A DNA stretch of 6,675 bases from positions 1 to 6,675 of the forward strand of contig LKMS01000082.1 in NCBI GenBank assembly GCA_001563965.1. The letters are read 5' to 3'. Numbering within the stretch: position 1 is the first letter of the stretch; each line of letters starts with the position of its first letter. Shown here in pieces: positions 1-3,856 of the stretch. The position numbers and the translations under genes were made by a program. A model generated the notes under the pieces. It did not search any database. It was not told the DNA's origin and worked only from the letters and a program-made list of their open reading frames with translations. The stretch comes from Haloferacaceae archaeon PL-Br10_E2g29. GTDB lineage: Archaea; Halobacteriota; Halobacteria; Halobacteriales; Haloferacaceae.

Positions 1-150
1 GCAATCTACGTTGCCGGCGCGGCCGACTCGCTGGAAGCCGGTGTCGGCGCGGCCGCCGAGGCAATCGAGTCTGGCGATGCCGCAGCCAAACTCGAGGCGC
101 TTCGCGGAGCCACCGCGGCCGACTCGGCCGAGCCGGATGTGGAGGCCTAA
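1..150 (+). CDS. trpD: Anthranilate phosphoribosyltransferase, C-terminal end (partial)
   Basis: Frame 1 is open from the window edge to a TAA at 148-150 and encodes the last 49 residues. They begin AIYVAGAADSLEAGV and continue through an Ala-rich helix to KLEALRG, which matches the C-terminal helices of TrpD (typically YVAG..DSL..GV..A.E.I.SG.A...L). A short acidic tail of about 13 residues follows. The family transfers the phosphoribosyl group of PRPP to anthranilate, the second committed step of tryptophan synthesis, in the cytoplasm. The catalytic and PRPP-binding parts lie upstream and cannot be checked. The stop overlaps the trpF start by one base (TAATG), and the trpF-trpE-trpG order downstream supports the call. 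The identification rests on a short stretch plus context, so it is good but not certain. Confidence 0.88.
   Translation, partial: AIYVAGAADSLEAGVGAAAEAIESGDAAAKLEALRGATAADSAEPDVEA
141..145 (+). promoter_or_regulatory. Ribosome binding site of trpF
   Basis: GGAGG lies inside the last codons of trpD, four bases before the trpF ATG at 150. It matches the anti-Shine-Dalgarno end of archaeal 16S rRNA. With the TAATG overlap it supports coupled re-initiation and fixes this ATG as the start. Confidence 0.65.
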
Positions 151-800
151 TGGCCCGCGTGAAACTCTGTGGGTTGACGAATCCCGCGGATCTCCAAGCC
201 GCAATCGAGGCCGGTGCCGACGCCGTCGGCATCATCTGTGACGTCCCGGTCGACACGCCACGGGAAGTCGGCCGCAGCACCGCCGCCGAACTCGTCGCTG
301 CGGTTCCTCCCTTCGTCACCGCGACACTCGTCAGCATGCCCGAACACGCCGAACACGCCGTCGAACTCGTTCGGACGATCCAGCCCGATGCACTCCAGCT
401 CCACGGCACGTTCGACAGCGACGACCTGGGCTACATTCGCGCCGAAACCGGCGTCAAACTGATCCCGGCGGTCGACTACACCGAAACTGATCGGGCGCTT
501 GCACTCGACATGGCGGCCGACGCCATTCTCGTCGATTCGGCGACCGAAGACGGTGCGGGTGGAACCGGCGAACCCCACGACTGGGAGGCAACCGGCGAGT
601 TGGCCGAGCGACTGACCTCCCCAGTCGTGCTCGCGGGCGGGCTCACCCCCAACAACGTGGCCGAAGCGGTTCGCGTGGCCGCCCCCTTCGCCGTCGATGT
701 CGCCTCCGGCGTCGAACGGTCGGGCGGTGAAAAAGATCATACGGCGCTGGCGACGTTCGTCCGCAACGCCGGCCGCGAACTGGAGGTTGTCGACCAATGA
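150..800 (+). CDS. trpF: Phosphoribosylanthranilate isomerase
   Basis: The gene encodes 216 residues, a normal length for a single-domain TrpF. The enzyme is a TIM barrel that converts N-(5'-phosphoribosyl)anthranilate to CdRP by an Amadori rearrangement. Family motifs in order: VKLCGLTNP at 4-12 with the general-base Cys7; GADAVGII at 22-29; LQLHG at 82-86; ILVDS at 126-130 with the general-acid Asp129, followed by GGTG at 137-140; LAGGLTPNNV at 161-170, a phosphate-binding loop; and DVASGVE at 183-189. Both catalytic residues are intact. The ATG overlaps the trpD stop and is preceded by GGAGG; the TGA overlaps trpE (ATGA), so the gene is mid-operon. It is free-standing, not fused to trpC. 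The function is secure; activity has not been tested. Confidence 0.96.
   Translation: MARVKLCGLTNPADLQAAIEAGADAVGIICDVPVDTPREVGRSTAAELVAAVPPFVTATLVSMPEHAEHAVELVRTIQPDALQLHGTFDSDDLGYIRAETGVKLIPAVDYTETDRALALDMAADAILVDSATEDGAGGTGEPHDWEATGELAERLTSPVVLAGGLTPNNVAEAVRVAAPFAVDVASGVERSGGEKDHTALATFVRNAGRELEVVDQ
782..787 (+). promoter_or_regulatory. Ribosome binding site of trpE
   Basis: GGAGGT lies inside the end of trpF, nine bases before the ATG at 797. It is the longest Shine-Dalgarno match in the window. It supports 797 as the trpE start and coupling with trpF. Confidence 0.7.
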
Positions 801-2482
801 CGCCGACCGAATCGCCAGCGGACACGACCGAGAACGAGTTGTTCAGTGTCGACCGCGACCGCGAGGCGTTCGTCGACCTCGTCGGCACCGACCGAGACGA
901 GCCAGTTGTCGCCCGCGTCGCGGTCACACTCGATCTCGATATCTCGCCACTTGCGGCGTACGCGGCGCTGGCCGACCGAAGCGCCTACAATTTCCTGCTC
1001 GAAAGCGCCGAAAAGGTCTCCTCGTCGGATCCAGACGGCGCGTTTGCCCCTTCGACGGATGCCGAACGCCACGCGCGATACTCCTTCGTCGGCTACGATC
1101 CCGAAGCTGTCGTCTCGGTGTATCCGAACCGAACCGAAGTCGATCGGCTCGGCTCGGCTGGCGACCTCGTTGTTGACGCCTACCGCGGCGACGACGCGAC
1201 CGATGGCGACGTGCTCGACCGACTCCGCCGCGGGCTACCGGCGATCGACCGTGTTGGCTTTCCCGACAGCGACCGCCGGACGCTGTCGGGGGGACTGGTC
1301 GGCTTTCTCGCCCACGAGGCGGTGTACGATCTCGTTCTCAACGACGTTGGCCTCGACCGGCCCGACACCGACCTGCCGGATGCCCAGTTCGCGCTGACGA
1401 CCCGGACGATCGTTTTCGACGACGCGAAGGGCACCGTCGAGCTCGTCTTCACCCCCGTCATCGGGGCCGACGACGACGCAGGCGAGCGCTATGACGACCT
1501 GCGTCGGGAGGCCGCAGAAATCGTCGAGACGCTTCAATCGGCGTCGAAGCCGGCGACAACACCGTTCTCGCGCACGGGCGAGACCGCCGGCACGCAGGCG
1601 GCCTACGAGGAAGCCGTCCGAACCGCCAAACAGCACGTGCTGGACGGCGACATCTACCAGGGTGTCATTTCGCGTCGCCGGCAGCTGACCGGCACGGTCG
1701 ACCCCGTGAGCCTCTACGCCGCGTTGCGGTCGGTCAACCCCTCGCCGTACATGTATCTCATGCGCCACGGCGATCGCTCGATCGTCGGTGCGAGTCCCGA
1801 GACGCTGGTCTCGGTGCAGGGACGTGAAATCGTCTCAAACCCGATTGCGGGCACGTGTCCGCGCGGCAGCAGCCCGGTCGAAGACCGTCGACTGGCCGGC
1901 GAGATGCTCGCCGATGACAAAGAACGCGCCGAGCACACGATGCTTGTCGACCTCGCAAGAAACGATGTGCGGCGCGTCTCTGAGCCCGGCAGCGTCGCCG
2001 TCGAGGAGTTCATGAACGTGCTCAAATACAGCCACGTCCAACATATCGAATCGACCGTGACCGGCCGGATGGCCGCCGAATACGACGCCTTCGACGCCGC
2101 CCGGGTGACGTTTCCCGCGGGCACACTCACCGGCGCACCGAAGGTTCGCGCAATGGAGATCATCGACGCACTCGAAGAAACGCCACGCGGCGTCTACGGC
2201 GGCGGCGTCGGCTACTTTTCGTGGAGCGGCGACGCCGACTTTGCCATCGTGATCCGGACCGCAACCGTCGAACACGGCGGGAGTGACGGCACAGTTGCGG
2301 GCTCGACTGCCGGTGAGGATCTGATCACGGTCCAGGCGGGCGCCGGCCTCGTTGCCGACAGCGAGCCAACCAGCGAGTACGAGGAAACCGAACAAAAAAT
2401 GGGCGGCGTGTTGGCCGCGATTGACCAGCTTGAGGCGAACAGCCCAGCCGACACCGTCGTCGACACGGAGGCCACCCAATGA
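797..2482 (+). CDS. trpE: Anthranilate synthase component I
   Basis: The gene encodes 561 residues, slightly longer than most TrpE because of acidic ends. With TrpG the enzyme makes anthranilate from chorismate and glutamine; TrpE carries the chorismate site and can use ammonia. The N-terminal domain has LLES at 67-70 and the C-terminal domain has NPSPYM at 314-319, the two elements that form the tryptophan feedback site in the family, so allosteric inhibition is probably kept. The chorismate-binding domain shows GDIYQGVISRR (284-294), GASPETLV (331-338), PIAGTCPRG (349-357), EHTMLVDLARND (379-390; Glu379 is in the Mg site), YSHVQHI (411-417), FPAGTLTGAPK (439-449), YGGGVGY (467-473) and QAGAGLVADS...EYEET (513-531). 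Position 354 is Cys where many family members have Arg or Lys. PabB and isochorismate synthase are relatives, but the trp context and LLES motif favour TrpE. It overlaps both neighbours by four bases (ATGA). Confidence 0.96.
   Translation: MTPTESPADTTENELFSVDRDREAFVDLVGTDRDEPVVARVAVTLDLDISPLAAYAALADRSAYNFLLESAEKVSSSDPDGAFAPSTDAERHARYSFVGYDPEAVVSVYPNRTEVDRLGSAGDLVVDAYRGDDATDGDVLDRLRRGLPAIDRVGFPDSDRRTLSGGLVGFLAHEAVYDLVLNDVGLDRPDTDLPDAQFALTTRTIVFDDAKGTVELVFTPVIGADDDAGERYDDLRREAAEIVETLQSASKPATTPFSRTGETAGTQAAYEEAVRTAKQHVLDGDIYQGVISRRRQLTGTVDPVSLYAALRSVNPSPYMYLMRHGDRSIVGASPETLVSVQGREIVSNPIAGTCPRGSSPVEDRRLAGEMLADDKERAEHTMLVDLARNDVRRVSEPGSVAVEEFMNVLKYSHVQHIESTVTGRMAAEYDAFDAARVTFPAGTLTGAPKVRAMEIIDALEETPRGVYGGGVGYFSWSGDADFAIVIRTATVEHGGSDGTVAGSTAGEDLITVQAGAGLVADSEPTSEYEETEQKMGGVLAAIDQLEANSPADTVVDTEATQ
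2467..2471 (+). promoter_or_regulatory. Ribosome binding site of trpG
   Basis: GGAGG lies inside the end of trpE, seven bases before the ATG at 2479. With the ATGA overlap it fixes the trpG start. It suggests matched translation of the two subunits, which act as one complex. Confidence 0.65.
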
Positions 2483-3120
2483 ACGTTCTCTTTGTTGACA
2501 ACTACGATTCGTTCACGTACAATCTCGTCGAGTACGTTTCCGAAACGCGCGTGCCCGACGGCGCGGGTGGATTCGAGGAAATCAACGTGACCGTCCTCAA
2601 AAACACGGCCCTGCTCGACGAGGTGCTGGCGGCCGAGCCGGACGCGATTCTCATCAGTCCCGGGCCAGGGCATCCGAAACACAGCCGCGACGTGGGCGTG
2701 ACCATGGACGTGTTGCGCGAGGTCAGCCCCACGGTGCCGACACTCGGCGTCTGTCTTGGCCTCGAAGCCGCCGTCTACGAGTTTGGGGGCTCGGTTGGCC
2801 ACGCGCCCGAGCCGATTCACGGCAAGGCGTACCCGATCGATCACGACGCAAAAGGCGTGTTCGCCGGGCTCGACCAGGGCTTTCAGGCCGGCCGGTACCA
2901 CTCGCTGATCGCGACGAGCGTCCCGGACTGTTTCGAGATCTCGGCGACGACCGACCACACCGGCGAGGAACTCGTGATGGGCGTTCGTCACCGCGAGTAC
3001 CCACTCGAATGCGTGCAGTTCCACCCCGAAAGCGTACTGACCGCGGTCGGCCATGACCTGATTCACACGTTTTTGACCCGGGCCGCCGACGTCGACACCG
3101 AGTCGAGGCCGGTCGTATAA
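2479..3120 (+). CDS. trpG: Anthranilate synthase component II, glutamine amidotransferase
   Basis: The gene encodes 213 residues, about the usual length for a free class I glutamine amidotransferase subunit. It hydrolyses glutamine and passes ammonia to TrpE. Visible elements are NVLFVDNYDSFTYNLV at the N-terminus, typical of TrpG/PabA; SPGPGHP (60-66), the oxyanion loop; GVCLG with the nucleophile Cys92; HGK at 114-116; RYHSL (139-143); and QFHPES (180-185) with His182 and Glu184 completing the triad. The residues after CLG are Leu-Glu instead of the usual His-Gln, a change beside the substrate-binding Gln. An insertion rich in Gly, Asp and Glu lies at about 24-36. Pairing with trpE by a four-base overlap favours TrpG over PabA, though one protein could serve both pathways. 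The gene ends the operon. Confidence 0.94.
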   Translation: MNVLFVDNYDSFTYNLVEYVSETRVPDGAGGFEEINVTVLKNTALLDEVLAAEPDAILISPGPGHPKHSRDVGVTMDVLREVSPTVPTLGVCLGLEAAVYEFGGSVGHAPEPIHGKAYPIDHDAKGVFAGLDQGFQAGRYHSLIATSVPDCFEISATTDHTGEELVMGVRHREYPLECVQFHPESVLTAVGHDLIHTFLTRAADVDTESRPVV

Positions 3121-3160
3121 GATCGCCAGGGGTGACCTCGTGGGGATGTCGGTTACAGCG

Positions 3161-3195
3161 GAATCCCGGTGCTGTCGCCGGGGCGACACCGATTC
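3161..3195 (+). terminator. Imperfect stem-loop between convergent genes, possible terminator
   Basis: The arms are GAATC/GATTC, GGTG/CACC and TCGCC/GGCGA, which nest as one stem with two small bulges on the left arm. The core TGTCGCC-GG-GGCGACA (3173-3188) is a perfect inverted repeat. It lies 41 bases after the trpG stop and 16 bases beyond the end of the convergent small gene, so it could slow or stop transcripts from either side. No T-run follows on either strand, and archaeal termination usually depends on U-tracts, so the terminator role is inferred only. Confidence 0.35.
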
Positions 3196-3210
3196 TGTGA
3201 GCGGAGCGAG

Positions 3211-3414
3211 TTAAAACAGCCCGAACTGGGCGAGCAACAGCAGTGCGCCGACGACAACGACGCCGATGGTCACCAGTCGCCAGGCGATTTTGAGCACGAT
3301 GCGGCCGACGATGAGCACGACGAGCATGCCCACGAACACGACGAGCAACTCGGCGAGGCCAAGGCCCGCCACGCCGCTCTGTGCGAGCGTGTTGAGCGCA
3401 CTGAGAAGTGACAT
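3211..3414 (-). CDS. Small two-helix membrane protein, function unknown
   Basis: The - strand frame encodes 67 residues starting MSLLSALNTLAQ. Two strongly hydrophobic stretches at about 20-38 and 48-66 should form a membrane hairpin. The short link carries Arg38, Lys42 and Arg46, which by the positive-inside rule would put it in the cytoplasm with both ends outside. The only acidic residue is Glu22, and there is no cysteine, enzymatic motif or lipobox. GC-rich third positions match the neighbouring genes. An AT-rich box lies about 26 bases before the ATG, as expected for a leaderless haloarchaeal transcript, and no Shine-Dalgarno site is seen. It converges on trpG and shares no obvious pathway with it. 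Small membrane hairpins of this kind are common among haloarchaeal hypothetical proteins; I recognise no named family. Confidence 0.62.
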   Translation of the reverse strand: MSLLSALNTLAQSGVAGLGLAELLVVFVGMLVVLIVGRIVLKIAWRLVTIGVVVVGALLLLAQFGLF

Positions 3415-3436
3415 GGCTCAATCCAATCACCGAACC

Positions 3437-3443
3437 AAAATAA
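3437..3443 (-). promoter_or_regulatory. TATA-like box of the small membrane-protein gene
   Basis: On the - strand this reads TTATTTT, centred about 26 bases before the ATG at 3414. Haloarchaeal leaderless transcripts place box A about 24-28 bases before the start. That spacing would put transcription start at or next to the ATG. The call is by spacing and composition only. Confidence 0.5.
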
Positions 3444-3451
3444 GCGTATGG

Positions 3452-3476
3452 GAGTCGGTGTCTGCATGGCCGACTC
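3452..3476. repeat. Perfect 7-bp inverted repeat, GAGTCGG-N11-CCGACTC
   Basis: The arms at 3452-3458 and 3470-3476 are exact reverse complements with an 11-base spacer. Relative to the membrane-protein gene, the repeat lies just upstream of its TATA-like box. That position suits an activator site or an RNA stem. No known operator is recognised. Confidence 0.45.
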
Positions 3477-3496
3477 GTGCTCATCCGCAGAGTCAC

Positions 3497-3563
3497 GCCG
3501 TCAAACGGCCGCACTTTCACCGCTCGCGCGGTGTCGCTGACGGACGAGTGCGACGCAGTCAGC
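3497..3563. repeat. Three consecutive short inverted repeats
   Basis: The first is GCCGT-CAA-ACGGC at 3497-3509. The second is CACCGC-TCGC-GCGGTG at 3518-3533, a compact 6-bp hairpin with a four-base loop. The third pairs GCTGAC (3536-3541) with GTCAGC (3558-3563). They follow one another with little gap. Short stems arise easily in GC-rich DNA, so a structured RNA or repeat element is only a possibility. Confidence 0.35.
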
Positions 3564-3599
3564 CGAAAACAACGGCGACCGGTAGCGTCCACTTTCACC
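3512..3599. repeat. Direct repeat of the 10-mer CACTTTCACC
   Basis: Identical copies lie at 3512-3521 and 3590-3599, 78 bases apart, both in the intergenic region. The first runs into the 3518-3533 hairpin. Their flanks do not match. They could be remnants of a repeat element, a binding site, or chance. Confidence 0.35.
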
Positions 3600-3612
3600 C
3601 TCCTTTACACAG

Positions 3613-3620
3613 TATTATAA
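3613..3620 (+). promoter_or_regulatory. TATA-like box upstream of nrdJ (candidate)
   Basis: TATTATAA in the AT-rich part of the intergenic region is the best box A match on the + strand here. It would start transcription near 3645 and leave a leader of about 210 bases before the nrdJ GTG. A box at 3802-3808 is a competing candidate, and the data do not decide between them. Confidence 0.3.
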
Positions 3621-3713
3621 CAGACCAGTTCATAGGTGTCGTAAGGACGAGAATCGGCAGTGGTCGGGACTCACACAGCCAAACATATGGCGAGCGGCAG
3701 CGCTGCAGTAGTA

Positions 3714-3745
3714 CAACTGTAGTTGAAATTCCGCAACCGTAGCTG
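3714..3745. repeat. Two related 12-mers 20 bp apart upstream of nrdJ, operator-like
   Basis: CAACTGTAGTTG at 3714-3725 and CAACCGTAGCTG at 3734-3745 agree at 10 of 12 positions. They start exactly 20 bp apart, about two helical turns. The first is also an inverted repeat (CAACT-GT-AGTTG). A weaker copy at 3703-3714 matches 7 of 12 and lies 11 bp earlier. Such spacing is typical of sites for a dimeric or cooperative regulator. They do not match the bacterial NrdR box. The regulatory role is inferred. Confidence 0.4.
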
Positions 3746-3801
3746 TTATGTGGGTTCCATCTGTACCACTGTTCCGTCCTAAATGAGTGTTCAACCAATG
3801 A

Positions 3802-3808
3802 GTATATC
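3802..3808 (+). promoter_or_regulatory. TATA-like box close to nrdJ (candidate)
   Basis: GTATATC is centred about 52 bases before the GTG. It would give a start near 3830 and a leader of about 27 bases that contains the weak AGGGGG site. If this is the real promoter, the 25-codon ORF is not transcribed whole and is not a leader peptide. Confidence 0.3.
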
Positions 3809-3843
3809 GACTGGAACGACCGCATACCGCCGCACACGACAGC

Positions 3844-3849
3844 AGGGGG
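3844..3849 (+). promoter_or_regulatory. Weak ribosome binding site of nrdJ
   Basis: AGGGGG lies seven bases before the GTG at 3857. It is a poorer match than the GGAGG sites of the trp genes, but the spacing is good and the leader is not leaderless under any candidate promoter seen. It supports GTG 3857 as the start. Confidence 0.4.
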
Positions 3850-3856
3850 CCGACGC

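Larger units (their letters stand above)
3415..3782. other. Intergenic region with no secure gene
   Basis: This stretch separates the - strand membrane-protein gene from the + strand reductase gene, so it should hold two divergent promoters. From about 3450 to 3565 it is GC-rich and packed with short inverted repeats. From about 3600 to 3780 GC drops to near half, below the roughly 60 percent or more of the flanking genes, and TATA-like boxes and tandem repeats appear. ORFs crossing it on either strand are rich in Arg, Ser, Thr and Pro without recognisable domains and look like chance frames. I see no tRNA, rRNA or transposase. Confidence 0.6.

Noticed and set aside
3062..3120. T-tract terminator for the trp operon at the trpG end
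   Set aside because: The only T-run nearby (about 3069-3073) is inside the trpG coding sequence, and no T-rich stretch follows the stop.
2212..3189. Long - strand ORF of 325 residues opposite trpE and trpG
   Set aside because: It lies antisense to two genes with complete family motifs. Long antisense frames are expected in GC-rich codon-biased DNA, and the translation has no recognisable domain.
3169..3411. + strand ORF of 80 residues, acidic and His-rich
   Set aside because: It is the exact antisense of the two-helix membrane protein. Complements of Val and Leu codons give Asp, Glu and His, so the acidic look is an artefact. It has no promoter or ribosome binding site.
3450..3570. tRNA gene in the hairpin-rich block
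   Set aside because: The stems do not form a cloverleaf, and no GGTTCRA-type T-loop sequence is present.
2723..3598. - strand ORF of 291 residues starting at a GTG after a GGAGG-like stretch
   Set aside because: The GGAGG abuts the GTG with no spacer, the frame runs through trpG in antisense, and the product is extremely Arg-rich without a domain.
3266..3742. + strand ORF of 158 residues crossing the intergenic region
   Set aside because: The composition is rich in Ser, Thr, Arg and Pro and not acidic, there is no domain, and it overlaps the better supported - strand gene.
3703..3745. NrdR boxes
   Set aside because: The repeats lack the ACAC-AT-rich-GTGT pattern of the bacterial NrdR consensus. 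They were kept only as an unidentified operator candidate.
3600..3856. Possible cobalamin riboswitch before a B12-dependent enzyme
   Set aside because: Only a fragment like CCACTG at 3765-3770 is seen. The conserved B12-box context and core helices are absent.
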